From assembly GCF_001591445.1 (NCBI RefSeq), contig NZ_BCUX01000001.1:46426-110425 (forward strand): a stretch of DNA of 64,000 nt, written 5' to 3'. Below the pieces are notes generated by a model, which saw only the letters and a program-made list of their open reading frames with translations, was not told where the DNA came from and did no database searches. The stretch is from Neobacillus drentensis NBRC 102427 (GTDB lineage: Bacteria; Bacillota; Bacilli; Bacillales; Cytobacillaceae). This document shows positions 51,010 through 60,421 of this stretch, piece after piece; positions within the stretch are counted from its first letter, which is position 1; the number at the start of each line of letters is the position of its first letter. The position numbers were made by a program, and so were the translations under genes.

Positions 51010-52476
51010 TTATTTAATATCCAACTTCTTTAGTTCAGTGTATGCTTGCTCTCGTTGAAGATTATACGATTGCCATGGTAGGTCTTCAGTAAGGGCTTCC
51101 TGTTTTCTCTCTAGGAGTATTTTTTTTAGGTCAGGTATGTTCTGATTTTTTTCATAAAGATCGACTAAGCCTAATACCCCTCGATAGGACAAGTTATTAA
51201 GGTAATGAACATCAATCTTTTCGCATGTCTCGTAGCGATTCATATTTTCTTTTACAACGATTTTATCTAAATCAATAATCGTAATCGCTGTATAGTAGAT
51301 TAATGAAGTAATAAAATAAAAGTGAAATAACGATAACTTCTCCACCCAAATCTTCACTAGTGTATACGTAAAAATGACGACTAAGAAGATCATAAACGAA
51401 TGGACCAGCACTCTTGTGAACGTAAATCCATAGGCGTCTTCATACATACTTAAACGCAGGAACGCGGAACTTAGCATCACGGAGCTCGCCAAGACGAGGA
51501 TGGTCAGCATGATTTGCAGCCCCCGCCGCAAGAAACTTGAAGTGCGATTCACGAAGGTTAAAACGATTACTGTCATCGATAAATTGATGAGTGTGACAAA
51601 TAATAGTTCAAAAAAACCTTTTCTCGCATACTCAGCAAAGGTATAATCCGCTTGCAATGTTCCGCTGAAGAAATACCTAAATTGTACGACTGTAAACAAA
51701 AGATAAACGGCATTGATAATGATAAGAACCGTAATTGTAATAATTCCATCCAGCTGAAATTTTTTCCCATATATTTGTTGTTGATTTACGTTCAAGTGTT
51801 TCTTAACAAGAATTTGCATAAAACCGAAGAAAGCAAAGGTGAGGAACAGAATTATCATTAGCCTCATCGTTCGCTCCACATTTATGACATGAAACCATTG
51901 AGGAACGCCGCCAATTAATCGTTCAAACTCAGTATCTGCCGAAATGAGTAAGTTCAAAACAACAAACAGAATGGGCAGTGATATGACAATCCCAAGGATT
52001 ACTTTTTTCCAGATGATTAATTTATCCTCTTTTACTCCTTGTTTTAAGCTCTTTCCAAACAAGGCGGCAAAACCTATATTAAATTGTAAGGATTGAATCA
52101 GTTTGGTAAAAATAAAAGGAACAAAGGCCGGTTTATTCCAGCGGATATTTTCCGGGCTTGTGATTAAGACCAAGTGAAAGATTACTAACCCAGGGATGAC
52201 CAGTATATTTAAGCCGTAAAATAGTTGGTTATTATTTAGAAAGTAACTAGCTGACAGAAGCCAAATACAACAAATAATCAAGTACCCTAAACGCTGATGT
52301 GAAAATTGATAGCGGCGGTATCGCCACATAAATACAGAGTAAAAACCTGAAATAAATACAAAGTACGAAATTCCTATCTCACTGCGAAAAAAAGCTTCTT
52401 CTCCTAAAATCCCAAGTAATAAACAAAGAATTAAAAAAATCCCATCCGATTTCGTAATTTTCGATTCCATCTTCAT
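51010..52476 (-). CDS. DUF4173 multi-spanning membrane protein
   Basis: This 488-aa protein has about eleven helices. The DUF4173 hallmark is present near residue 275: VVQFRYFFSGTLQADYTFAE followed by YARKGFFELLFV. A soluble C-terminal tail of about 75 residues has LSYRGVLGLVDLYEKN. Function unknown; such genes often follow PadR and HAAS genes, as here. It starts 63 bp after the HAAS gene's stop, with a TAGGTA half-site of the putative PadR operator in between. Confidence 0.82.
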   Translation of the reverse strand: MKMESKITKSDGIFLILCLLLGILGEEAFFRSEIGISYFVFISGFYSVFMWRYRRYQFSHQRLGYLIICCIWLLSASYFLNNNQLFYGLNILVIPGLVIFHLVLITSPENIRWNKPAFVPFIFTKLIQSLQFNIGFAALFGKSLKQGVKEDKLIIWKKVILGIVISLPILFVVLNLLISADTEFERLIGGVPQWFHVINVERTMRLMIILFLTFAFFGFMQILVKKHLNVNQQQIYGKKFQLDGIITITVLIIINAVYLLFTVVQFRYFFSGTLQADYTFAEYARKGFFELLFVTLINLSMTVIVLTFVNRTSSFLRRGLQIMLTILVLASSVMLSSAFLRLSMYEDAYGFTFTRVLVHSFMIFLVVIFTYTLVKIWVEKLSLFHFYFITSLIYYTAITIIDLDKIVVKENMNRYETCEKIDVHYLNNLSYRGVLGLVDLYEKNQNIPDLKKILLERKQEALTEDLPWQSYNLQREQAYTELKKLDIK

Positions 52477-52539
52477 CCCTCTTTTACATTGAATTTCTAT
52501 ATATATAGTTTTACTAGGTATATAAGCAAAAAAAACTGC

Positions 52540-53178
52540 TTATATCGATGCTTTCCTCCCCCATCGATAGCCAATCCAGCTTACCGGGTAGAGAATGATG
52601 GTAAAAAAGATACAAGCAATAATAAATGTTTTGGTTAATAATGGGGCGAACCAAGAATGTGGGATAACATGGAACACAGTTAGGACCATTAAAAGCAAGT
52701 TAGGAATCAGCGAAAGTAAAAATGTTTTTCTAAGGAGCGCTCTTCCATTATGCCCAAATCCTTTTCCAATTTCATAACCCAGCAATGCCCAAAAAAACAA
52801 ATACAGAAAAGCAATTAGGGTTGGAATTGCCGTCAAGTGATTCCAAATGGCCGATAGCCATTCCCACTGATAGAGATTATGCGCCAACGTTAGTAAACTG
52901 CCTCCACCAAAGAAAAGAATATTTAAGAGGATAAACACCCATTTCATATTACTTGGGGTAACAGAAAACTCTTCTCTCCAAGACTGTGCAATTTCTTCAG
53001 GGCTGCCAAGCCGGGATACAATCAGTTTATAAACCATTTCCTCTTCTTGGCATTCAAATGATTCAATCAGAATTTCATCGATATGTGAAGCATATTCGCG
53101 AAGAATCTCCTCTTTATCTAATTGGTCTCCTAGCCCTTTTGCCAGTTGTTCAAGAAACCTATTCTTCGGCCGTTCCAT
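52540..53178 (-). CDS. HAAS (DUF1700-like) domain membrane protein
   Basis: This 212-aa protein has an N-terminal HAAS-type helical domain (residues 1-70: [20 protein letters not shown], then [10 protein letters not shown], then [18 protein letters not shown]) and four membrane helices. HAAS proteins pair with PadR regulators and are thought to act as membrane partners or anti-regulators. The gene overlaps padR by 20 bases, so translation is coupled. Confidence 0.82.
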   Translation of the reverse strand: MERPKNRFLEQLAKGLGDQLDKEEILREYASHIDEILIESFECQEEEMVYKLIVSRLGSPEEIAQSWREEFSVTPSNMKWVFILLNILFFGGGSLLTLAHNLYQWEWLSAIWNHLTAIPTLIAFLYLFFWALLGYEIGKGFGHNGRALLRKTFLLSLIPNLLLMVLTVFHVIPHSWFAPLLTKTFIIACIFFTIILYPVSWIGYRWGRKASI

Positions 53179-53506
53179 GCTTTGATCTCCCTATCACTTT
53201 GTTCATTACTTTAACAAAGTCCTGCCATTCACGCGTTTTTTCATCCAATAATTCTTTCCCAGCCATGGTTATCTTGTAATACTTACGTGCTGGACCTTTC
53301 TCCTGCTCCTGCCAATAACACTCAATGTATTCTTGCTTTTCAAGCTTATGAAGTGCCGGATACAGAGTCCCCTCTTTCACACTCAAGTCATTATCACTGC
53401 GCTGTTCAAGCTCTTTTACTAATTCATAGCCGTACATATCCCGCTCGTTTAGCAGCTGAAGGAGGATTAATGAAGTACTACCCTTTACTAATTCACGATT
53501 AAACAT
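53159..53506 (-). CDS. PadR family transcriptional regulator
   Basis: This 115-aa short (subfamily 2) PadR has a winged helix with [33 protein letters not shown] and wing [18 protein letters not shown], then one dimerisation helix. It is the first gene of the padR-HAAS-DUF4173 operon and probably represses it through the palindrome at 53516-53534. Confidence 0.92.
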   Translation of the reverse strand: MFNRELVKGSTSLILLQLLNERDMYGYELVKELEQRSDNDLSVKEGTLYPALHKLEKQEYIECYWQEQEKGPARKYYKITMAGKELLDEKTREWQDFVKVMNKVIGRSKHGTAEE

Positions 53507-53515
53507 TTCATCACC

Positions 53516-53534
53516 TACCTAGATATATTAGGTA
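53516..53534 (-). promoter_or_regulatory. Putative PadR operator
   Basis: TACCTAGATATATTAGGTA, six-base perfect arms, ten bases before the padR start and just downstream of a TATAGAAT -10 element. A single TAGGTA half-site recurs near 52518, before the DUF4173 gene. Confidence 0.65.
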
Positions 53535-53585
53535 CATAGAAATTCTATACCAAAGGATTCTGATTGTAAATAGCTATAAAAAAAT

Positions 53586-53611
53586 AGTGGTGATTTTTTT
53601 ATCACCACTAC
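53586..53611 (-). terminator. Terminator after the 57-aa gene
   Basis: TAGTGGTGAT/ATCACCACTA stem followed on the minus strand by TTTTTTT. Confidence 0.8.
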
Positions 53612-53623
53612 GGTTAACCTTCC

Positions 53624-53797
53624 CTATTTGACTCTTCCGTTATTTCTTAGAACCTGAATGTTTTGGTTCCGTTCCCCGCCATCAGATAATTCCTCTGAAA
53701 ACTCAAGTTTTGCTTCGTCGCCTACTAATTCACCATGCTTGATGGTCCTCCGCGGCATATTATTATTGGGTGCAGCTTGTTCATTCCATTTTCCCAT
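53624..53797 (-). CDS. 57-aa hydrophilic small protein
   Basis: The frame begins MGKWNEQAAPNNNMPRRTIK and contains GELVGDEAKLEFSEELSDGG. GAGGTG stands six bases before the last of a run of in-frame ATG codons, chosen as the start. It is hydrophilic, with no signal peptide. The EFSEEL stretch resembles sporulation-type small proteins such as YfhD, but that is only a hint. It is transcribed alone, with its own terminator. Confidence 0.7.
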   Translation of the reverse strand: MGKWNEQAAPNNNMPRRTIKHGELVGDEAKLEFSEELSDGGERNQNIQVLRNNGRVK

Positions 53798-53857
53798 CAT
53801 CATCACCTCGATAAATAGTATTTGAAATTTACTACAACTTATCCAACTAATAACAGA

Positions 53858-53884
53858 AAAAACGCCTGGATTCCCAAGCGTTTA
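53858..53884 (-). terminator. Terminator after the amino acid permease
   Basis: AACGCTTGG pairs with CCAGGCGTT (one G-T), then TTTTTC on the minus strand. Confidence 0.75.
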
Positions 53885-53890
53885 GTTGTA

Positions 53891-55333
53891 TTAAATGACC
53901 ATTTTTTTATTTTCGTTTAATTCGATTTCATGTTCATCGACCATATCATGTTCACGAAGCTTTTTAATTCTGAAGTGGTAAATCAAATAACATGCTCCTA
54001 CGAAAGGTGCTCCTAAATAAAGAGCTAATCGTTGGGCTGGGTCAAACGCTAAGCTAACGAGCACGGAAACATTTAATACCAATCCAAGAATTGGTAGAAA
54101 TGGGTAAAGTGGTGTTTTGAATTTAAGATCGGCAACCTTGCCGCCTTCACGGATAAATCTCCTGCGGAAGGCAATTTGTGAAGCAGTAATCGAAATCCAG
54201 CCTACTTGAGCACCTAAACCTGCTACGGAAAGAAGCCACATAAAGACTGTTTCTTCTGCAAAGAAGCCTGAGAGCAATGATAATAACGCAATTCCTATTG
54301 TGAATAATAATGCGTTAATTGGAACGCCGCGTTTATTTACCTTTGTGAGAAATGGACTGGTCATTTTTTCTTTGGACATCGCATATAGCATCCGCGTACC
54401 AGCGTATAAGCCAGAGTTAGCAACAGAAAGCAGGGCTGTAAGGATAACAAAATTCATAATGTCCGCAGCATATGGAATGCCGATACTGTCAAAGACAACA
54501 ACAAATGGACTTTCAACAACCCCGGCTTTTTCCATCGGAATTAATCCAGATACAACAAAGATCGCTAAAACAAAGAAGAATAGGGTACGCCAAACTGTTT
54601 GCTTAATTGATTTTGGAATCGTCTTTTCCGGGTCTTCACTTTCTCCTGCAGCGATCCCAATCAATTCAGTACCCTGGAAGGAAAAGTTAACCGCAATCAT
54701 GGTAACAATCAAAGCAGAAAATCCGTGTGGTAAAAATCCGTGTGCAGTAAAATTAGTAAAAAATGGTGCCGCTTCGCTGCCCTTCATGTCGATTAATCCA
54801 AACATGGCAGCTCCACCTAAGGCGATAAACAGGATAATTGCTACAATTTTTATACTTGAAAACCAAAATTCCGCTTCACCAAATGCACGTGCAGATAACG
54901 CATTCAGTAAGAATAAAATGACTGCAAAAATGCCGCTCCAAATCCAGACTTGAACATCAGGAAACCATCTTTGCATCATTTGCCCGGCAGCTAGGAACTC
55001 TAATGCAACTGTAACGGACCAGCCTAACCAGTAAAGCCATCCTAGTGCAAATCCTGTTCCAGGGCCAATAAATTTCGTTGTATACGTTTGGAACGACCCT
55101 GAAACTGGCATGGCGACCGACAATTCACCGAGACAAAGCATGGTTAAAAACATAATAAATCCGCCAACGATATAAGCAAGAATTGCCCCAATTGGGCCAG
55201 CCTGACTAATCGTGTAGCCTGAGCCTAAGAAAAGTCCTGAACCAATGACCCCTCCCAGTGAAATCATGAAAAGATGTCTCGTCTTCATGGTCCTCTGAAG
55301 TTCATGCGTAGAATTGTTCTCCTGCAAATTCAT
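53891..55333 (-). CDS. Amino acid permease, APC superfamily (RocE/RocC-type role inferred)
   Basis: This 480-aa importer has twelve helices, with helix 1 [21 protein letters not shown] as in basic- or aromatic-amino-acid permeases of the AAT family, and [27 protein letters not shown] in the middle. A sigma-54 promoter lies upstream and a rocR-like gene is divergent, so arginine, ornithine or citrulline is the likely substrate by context. B. subtilis RocC and RocE are of similar size. Confidence 0.85.
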   Translation of the reverse strand: MNLQENNSTHELQRTMKTRHLFMISLGGVIGSGLFLGSGYTISQAGPIGAILAYIVGGFIMFLTMLCLGELSVAMPVSGSFQTYTTKFIGPGTGFALGWLYWLGWSVTVALEFLAAGQMMQRWFPDVQVWIWSGIFAVILFLLNALSARAFGEAEFWFSSIKIVAIILFIALGGAAMFGLIDMKGSEAAPFFTNFTAHGFLPHGFSALIVTMIAVNFSFQGTELIGIAAGESEDPEKTIPKSIKQTVWRTLFFFVLAIFVVSGLIPMEKAGVVESPFVVVFDSIGIPYAADIMNFVILTALLSVANSGLYAGTRMLYAMSKEKMTSPFLTKVNKRGVPINALLFTIGIALLSLLSGFFAEETVFMWLLSVAGLGAQVGWISITASQIAFRRRFIREGGKVADLKFKTPLYPFLPILGLVLNVSVLVSLAFDPAQRLALYLGAPFVGACYLIYHFRIKKLREHDMVDEHEIELNENKKMVI

Positions 55334-55532
55334 AAAAATCCCCCTTTTTCCCCCTAAAAATCCCCAAAAAAGAATGCGCTTTCAAATATTTTAGCACCAA
55401 AATATTAGGATAATTTTTTTGTTAATTGTCTAGTTTTGATACATCTATTTGCATACTAAATTATATGAAAATAGTGGATTTGGCTCAAAAGACATTAATT
55501 TCTAAATTATCACTATATTTTTAAATATTAAA

Positions 55533-55550
55533 ATGCAATTTTCGTGCCAA
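55533..55550 (-). promoter_or_regulatory. Sigma-54 (SigL) promoter for the permease
   Basis: Minus strand TTGGCACGAAAATTGCAT, a perfect -24/-12 element (GG and GC ten bases apart). The transcript would begin near 55522, giving a leader of about 190 nt. Confidence 0.88.
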
Positions 55551-55589
55551 CATTAAATTGCCCGCCTGTGAATATTTTTCGAACAATAT

Positions 55590-55771
55590 CGCAAAATATT
55601 ATTGCACGTTGATTAAATATTTTGCACCTTTCCTGCAAAAATACGTTTTCCACAAAAAAGGAAAGACTATATTTCTATCAGGATTTTTCAATCAAGGATT
55701 TGATCTGTTAGATGCCAATATTTTTTGCTTATTCATTCTACTTTTTTATCATTCTGCAAATTTATTTTGCA
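55590..55771. promoter_or_regulatory. RocR-type upstream activating sites (three inverted repeats)
   Basis: TTTTGCA-N7-TGCAAAA (55620-55640) is perfect. TGCAAATTTATTTTGCA (55755-55771) uses the same half-site. GCAAAATATTATTGC (55591-55605) is a weaker copy. They lie between the sigma-54 promoter and rocR, the arrangement expected for enhancer sites that also serve autoregulation. Confidence 0.7.
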
Positions 55772-55822
55772 TTATTACGTTTTTTTTGATTAAATAGGTG
55801 CATAAAGGATTAAGCAAAGGGA

Positions 55823-57250
55823 ATGAACACATTGGAGAAAACAAATCATACAGTCCATTACCTGCAGTATGTAAATCGAATCTATAAACGAATTTTAGAT
55901 GAAGTAGATGTCGGTGTCCATGCTGTAGATGAAACCGGAAAAACGATTATTTATAATAAAAAAATGATGCAAATGGAGTCGATGGACCTTCAAGACGTCA
56001 TCGATAAAAATCTATTAGATGTGTTTATGTTTAAAGACGATCAATCTAGTACTCTTGTCAAAGCGATCCAAGAAGGAAAAGAAACCAGTAATGTAAAACA
56101 AACCTATTTTAATAATAAGGGTCGCGAAATTACGACTATTAACAATACTATTCCAATATATTCAGATGAAAAACTACAGGGTGCAGTTGAAATTGCTAAG
56201 GATGTAACAAAGCTGGAACGGCTGATCAAAGGCAATATGAATAAGGCGTCTACCCGTTATACCTTTGATAAAATCATTGGAAACAGTCCTGCCATTAAGG
56301 AAGTCATTGAATCAGCTAAACGTGCTACCCGGACCTCCTCCTATGTATTGATTGTCGGAGATACAGGTACAGGGAAAGAACTTTTTGCTCAAAGTATTCA
56401 CAATGGGAGTGGTCGATTAACTTCACCATTTATTTCGCAAAACTGTGCCGCTTTACCAGATAATTTAATCGAAAGTCTCTTGTTTGGAACTAAGCGAGGT
56501 GCCTTCACAGGTGCAGTTGATACCCCGGGGCTATTTGAACAGGCCAATGGCGGAACGATTTTACTTGATGAGATCAACTCCTTAAATTTAAATCTTCAGG
56601 CAAAGTTACTTCGTGTTCTTCAGGAAAAAACCATCCGGCGAATCGGAGATACGAAGGATACACCTGTTGATGTACGGGTTATTGCTAATATGAATGAAGA
56701 TCCTATCGATGCGATTGCGAATAATCGGATGCGTAAAGATTTATATTATCGACTTGGCGTTGTAACTATTTTTGTCCCACCCTTAAAAGAGCGCAAAGAA
56801 GATATCCCCCTACTGGTTCAAAGTTTTATTGAGAAATACAATGAGCTGTTTCAGATGAATGTAAAGGGCTTGTCTGAGGAGGTTAAACAGTCTTTCTTTG
56901 AATATGACTGGACGGGAAATGTTCGTGAACTTGAGCATATTATTGAAGCCGCCATGAATATTATGATTGATGAAGAATGGATTATGTACTCCCATTTACC
57001 ATATCAATACAGAAGTAAAATGCAGATGAAAGAAAGAATGATTCCTCTTTCCACCGTTGACCATTTTATTAAAGAAAATTCAGAGTTAGCTGTACCACTA
57101 AAACATCAAATGGAATTATTTGAGAAGTCATATATTGACCATATTTTAACTAAAAATAATTTCAATGTTTCGAAGACAGCCCAACTCCTCGGATTAAGTC
57201 GTCAAAGCTTACAGTATCGGATGAAGAAATTAAACATTAATGGGAAATGA
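55823..57250 (+). CDS. rocR: RocR-type sigma-54-dependent activator
   Basis: This 475-aa enhancer-binding protein starts with a PAS-like sensor domain (residues 15-130: ILDEVDVGVHAVDETGKTII, then LDVFMFKDDQSSTLVKAIQE). A linker VEIAKDVTKLERL leads to the AAA+ domain with Walker A GDTGTGKELF, the sigma-54 contact GAFTGA (KRGAFTGAVD) and Walker B GGTILLDEIN. A Fis-type HTH ends it (FNVSKTAQLLGLSRQSLQYRMKK). B. subtilis RocR is similar in length and senses ornithine/citrulline. It is divergent from the permease it most likely activates. Confidence 0.92.
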   Translation: MNTLEKTNHTVHYLQYVNRIYKRILDEVDVGVHAVDETGKTIIYNKKMMQMESMDLQDVIDKNLLDVFMFKDDQSSTLVKAIQEGKETSNVKQTYFNNKGREITTINNTIPIYSDEKLQGAVEIAKDVTKLERLIKGNMNKASTRYTFDKIIGNSPAIKEVIESAKRATRTSSYVLIVGDTGTGKELFAQSIHNGSGRLTSPFISQNCAALPDNLIESLLFGTKRGAFTGAVDTPGLFEQANGGTILLDEINSLNLNLQAKLLRVLQEKTIRRIGDTKDTPVDVRVIANMNEDPIDAIANNRMRKDLYYRLGVVTIFVPPLKERKEDIPLLVQSFIEKYNELFQMNVKGLSEEVKQSFFEYDWTGNVRELEHIIEAAMNIMIDEEWIMYSHLPYQYRSKMQMKERMIPLSTVDHFIKENSELAVPLKHQMELFEKSYIDHILTKNNFNVSKTAQLLGLSRQSLQYRMKKLNINGK

Positions 57251-57258
57251 ATGATATG

Positions 57259-57292
57259 AAAATGGAGAGCGATTAAGCTTTCCATTTTTTTT
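57259..57292 (+). terminator. Terminator after rocR
   Basis: AAAATGGAGAG/CTTTCCATTTT stem and T-run. Confidence 0.82.
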
Positions 57293-57354
57293 ATTTACAT
57301 GTTAAAACACTCACCAAAATATGTTATTTTACATAAAATTATTATAGAAAAGTA

Positions 57355-57383
57355 TTGATGTTTGATAAATGGAAACTTATATT
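57355..57383 (+). promoter_or_regulatory. Sigma-A promoter for the DnaJ-zinc-finger microprotein
   Basis: TTGATG, 17-base spacer, TATATT. Confidence 0.65.
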
Positions 57384-57474
57384 CAAACGCCTCCCCCAGA
57401 TGCTATAAAGTAATACAAGCATAATAATTCCATTTTTTCTCCATACTAAGAAGAAAAAAGACGAGGTGAATAAA

Positions 57475-57681
57475 ATGGGACTACTTAACTCTTTTAACCA
57501 ATGGAAAGAGACCAAATACCAAAATCATGTCTCCAATATGAAAGACCAGGCCAAATGTCCTGATTGTTATGGTCGTGGCTATACGGTGTATCCCTATAAT
57601 GAATTTGCATACTTTAATTCGTTTGAATGCCCAGGATGCCAGGGCAGTGGTCAATATACAGATTGGGAAGAAATGAGGTAA
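57475..57681 (+). CDS. 68-aa protein with DnaJ-type zinc finger
   Basis: After about 30 helical residues (MGLLNSFNQWKETKYQNHVS) come two CxxCxGxG knots, CPDCYGRG and CPGCQGSG, the DnaJ cysteine-rich zinc-binding pattern. GAGGTG lies before the ATG. There is no J domain, so it is not a chaperone by itself; small proteins of this sort in Bacillus are sometimes misnamed methionine aminopeptidase. Likely an RNA- or protein-binding adaptor; function unknown. Confidence 0.82.
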   Translation: MGLLNSFNQWKETKYQNHVSNMKDQAKCPDCYGRGYTVYPYNEFAYFNSFECPGCQGSGQYTDWEEMR

Positions 57682-57696
57682 CAATTTGCACAAAAA

Positions 57697-57745
57697 AAAT
57701 CCCTGCATCAAATCCGTCATTCGGTTCGAGGCAGGGATTTTTTTG
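57697..57745 (+). terminator. Terminator after zinc-finger gene
   Basis: AAATCCCTGC pairs with GCAGGGATTT over a long inner region with a partial hairpin, then TTTTTG. Confidence 0.78.
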
Positions 57746-57789
57746 TCATGAATGTTACTTTTATATATAGCATGCATCCTTCTTACTAG

Positions 57790-58830
57790 TTAACTGCGTT
57801 TCTTTACTTGGCCTTGGTAAGCTTTGGATGTCCTTACCTCTACCGTCAGCGACCCATTTCTTACGATTGCCTTTAACATTAAGGGTACACCAGCTGTATT
57901 TTGAAATCTAAAATCTTTGCCGCCATAGGATACGGTTGCATCTCTTCCTAATGGCACGTATCCAACCTTTAAAGAATGATGATTTTTTTCTATATACTGT
58001 ACTGCTAGTTGATCGATTGCATTATATAGCGTAGATGAAGTTTGGCAAATCCCCCCGCCATATCCTTCGACTAATTTTCCGTCATTAATCTCTTTCGCCT
58101 TTTGGTATCCATGCTCCGCATCACTCGGTCCAACAGTCGTATTAAACGAGAAGGAATCCTTGCTGCCAAGGATGACATTGTTAATTGCTTGTGCTGATAG
58201 TTTGATATTTTCCGTTCTTCCGGCAACACCATTATTAAAATACGTTGTATATGAGGCAACTACCACTTCATCTAAATGGGCTGCGTCCTCTTCTTGATAT
58301 CCACTTGCGGTTACATATAAAGGAAGCTCCACATTGCCGCCTTTTTCTGATACCAAGAGAATCTTTTCAATCAATTCGTCCTCTTCAAGGATTGTTTGAG
58401 GTGATCCTTTAATAACCTGACCATTTTCATCCAGCCTATCAAGCACCATTCGCTTGTCAAACCCAGGCGTCGATTGTGTTCCCCGCGCTAATTCTCTTGT
58501 TATTTTTGCAAGTTCTGTTTTATAATTTCCGGGATCCGTTATATACCCTAAATCCTTCGTATTAAAGGTTTTTACTATGTCTTTCGAATTGGGATCAATA
58601 ATATTTACGTATACAGGCCTAGCTTCCTCCCGTTTCCGCTCTTCTTCACGTTTCTTTGCTTCTTCCAGTTTTTTTTCTTCTTGTACCTTTTTCGCTTGTT
58701 CGATTTTCTGTTGCTGTTCGGCTGCTTTTGCCGCTTTTTCTTTTGCGGTTTGCTCCGAGCACCCCGTCCCAATTAAACACACTGCTAATAATAATGAAAT
58801 TACCCAATTTTGCTTCGCCATTTTCTCCAA
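57790..58830 (-). CDS. VanW family lipoprotein
   Basis: This 346-aa surface lipoprotein has lipobox LIGTGC near residue 24, then a charged Lys/Glu/Gln coiled coil (residues 30-72), a middle beta domain, and a VanW domain with FSFNTTVGPSD, EGYGGGICQTSSTLYNA and FRFQNTAGVPLMLKA. VanW proteins occur in vancomycin-resistance clusters but are widespread in Firmicutes; the role is unknown, likely wall-associated. The start is TTG, six bases after AAAGGAG. No van genes are nearby. Confidence 0.88.
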   Translation of the reverse strand: MEKMAKQNWVISLLLAVCLIGTGCSEQTAKEKAAKAAEQQQKIEQAKKVQEEKKLEEAKKREEERKREEARPVYVNIIDPNSKDIVKTFNTKDLGYITDPGNYKTELAKITRELARGTQSTPGFDKRMVLDRLDENGQVIKGSPQTILEEDELIEKILLVSEKGGNVELPLYVTASGYQEEDAAHLDEVVVASYTTYFNNGVAGRTENIKLSAQAINNVILGSKDSFSFNTTVGPSDAEHGYQKAKEINDGKLVEGYGGGICQTSSTLYNAIDQLAVQYIEKNHHSLKVGYVPLGRDATVSYGGKDFRFQNTAGVPLMLKAIVRNGSLTVEVRTSKAYQGQVKKRS

Positions 58831-59038
58831 CTTGACTCCTTTTTAAGCCTTATGCCCTTTTATACTATTTTAGACGATTTCAAATGAACATTGTTACATA
58901 TGACTCTTCTATTCTATTACATTTTCCTGCTGAAATACTGGACATGTACATTTTTAATAAAAGAAAAAGAAAATGATATTCGATTCATCATAGGCTATTT
59001 TTAGGGTGCGTAGCAAATAAGCCCATGGCCTCATATGT

Positions 59039-59044
59039 TATAAT
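59039..59044 (+). promoter_or_regulatory. Possible -10 element of the LysM-deacetylase gene
   Basis: TATAAT lies 128 bases before the start. No matching -35 is clear. The 341-base gap between the divergent VanW and deacetylase genes is otherwise featureless. Confidence 0.3.
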
Positions 59045-59171
59045 TAAATTAGAATTCAATTATAACTCATTACACCTCAGGATACACTTCTTAAACTCCC
59101 ACTCTGGTTTATTCTTGAAAGTTTACTTTTTTCAGCTCCCGGCTATTACCTAAAATGAAGGGGGAATTGTC

Positions 59172-60338
59172 ATGATAGAAATCTTCATTCTTCTTATTTT
59201 TCTTTTATTTTCAATTTTTCTTGTTTTGGGCGTTCTTTCCCATGTCAATCGAAATCGAAGTCGATGGATTTACTACTTACTTTCAATTATCTGTTTATTA
59301 GGTGTTGTATTCCTGTTGTTTTTTGGCAATTGGAACACTACAAGCCTTAGAAGTGGTGTAAAGGTCGATTTACCTACAACTGAAAAACCTTCAACGCCAA
59401 GACAGGATAATGGAACAAACTCTGGAAACGAAAACCCACCCGAAAATGAACATCCTCCAGCTGAAGAACCTTCCGAAGAAGAACCTAGTAATCCCGCACC
59501 CACACCATCTGAGAAAATTATCGTTCCTGAGAATAAAACGGTCGACTATAAGGTCGTTAAAGGAGATACATTATTCTCAATCGCCAAACGTGCAAATGTA
59601 ACGGTTGAAAAAATTAAGCAATGGAACAGTCTCCCCTCCGATGTCATCTATGTTGGTCAAATATTAAAGCTTTATGGGAAGAATGCTGAGCCGATACCGC
59701 CCGCAGAGCCACCAAAACAAGAGCCCACGCCTACAACAGCCTCATCGGTGATTATTTCCAACGGCAGCCTCCAGCAGAAAAAAATCGCACTAACCTTTGA
59801 TGCTGGTAGTGATGCAGTGGGCATTGGGATACTAGATGTGTTGAAAAAGCACAATGTCAAAGCCACCTTCTTCCTGACTGGAAAATGGGTAGTGAAATAT
59901 CCAAGTCTCGCTAAAAGAATAGCCGATGAAGGACATGACATAGGTAACCATTCCTATTCCCATCCGGATGCAGTAAAAACAACAACTAGTGCTTTTAAAA
60001 AGGATATCATTAAGGCAGAAGAAGCCATAAAGTCTGTAACAGGAAGGACTCCGCAGCCGTATTTCCGCTTTCCATTCGGCTCATACAACACAGCCGCTTT
60101 AAAAACTGCCGGAGAAGCAGGTTACCCTTACAGCATCCAGTGGTCACTAGACACGATTGATTGGCAGCAGCCTGCGTCTGAGGTAATTATCTCCCGCATT
60201 AAAACTGGAGCAAGTAACGGGGACATCATCCTCATGCATATCGGCGGAATAAATACCCCTGCAGCAGTTGATAACGTAATCCCATGGCTAAAAGCCCAAG
60301 GATACCAACTAGTTCCATTGAGCGATTTATTAGAATAA
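59172..60338 (+). CDS. Membrane-anchored LysM polysaccharide deacetylase
   Basis: This 388-aa protein has two N-terminal helices (residues 3-25 and 33-52), a Pro/Glu/Asn-rich spacer (70-120), one LysM (YKVVKGDTLFSIAKRANVTV) and a carbohydrate esterase 4 domain. CE4 motifs are TFDAGSD (in place of the usual TFDDG), the metal pair HSYSH, RFPFGSYN and SLDTIDW, ending with ILMHIGG. It probably removes acetyl groups from peptidoglycan or a surface glycan. AAGGGGGAA precedes the ATG. Confidence 0.88.
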   Translation: MIEIFILLIFLLFSIFLVLGVLSHVNRNRSRWIYYLLSIICLLGVVFLLFFGNWNTTSLRSGVKVDLPTTEKPSTPRQDNGTNSGNENPPENEHPPAEEPSEEEPSNPAPTPSEKIIVPENKTVDYKVVKGDTLFSIAKRANVTVEKIKQWNSLPSDVIYVGQILKLYGKNAEPIPPAEPPKQEPTPTTASSVIISNGSLQQKKIALTFDAGSDAVGIGILDVLKKHNVKATFFLTGKWVVKYPSLAKRIADEGHDIGNHSYSHPDAVKTTTSAFKKDIIKAEEAIKSVTGRTPQPYFRFPFGSYNTAALKTAGEAGYPYSIQWSLDTIDWQQPASEVIISRIKTGASNGDIILMHIGGINTPAAVDNVIPWLKAQGYQLVPLSDLLE

Positions 60339-60352
60339 TAAACGCGCAAAAT

Positions 60353-60387
60353 AATGGTGCCTGACACTCCGAGTGTCAGGCACCATT
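60353..60387. repeat. 35-bp perfect inverted repeat containing GGTGCCTGACAC
   Basis: Two 17-base arms (AATGGTGCCTGACACTC and its exact complement) around a single C. It lies between the deacetylase and aspA stops and may act as a bidirectional terminator, though T-runs are short. The GGTGCCTGACAC core looks like a dispersed intergenic element of Bacillus genomes; this is from memory. Confidence 0.8.
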
Positions 60388-60421
60388 TAAAAAGAATTTA
60401 TTTCAGCAATAAATTAGACTA

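Noticed and set aside
54300..54953. Rightward 217-codon frame inside the permease gene
   Set aside because: Antisense shadow of the APC permease; no ribosome-binding site or recognisable domain.
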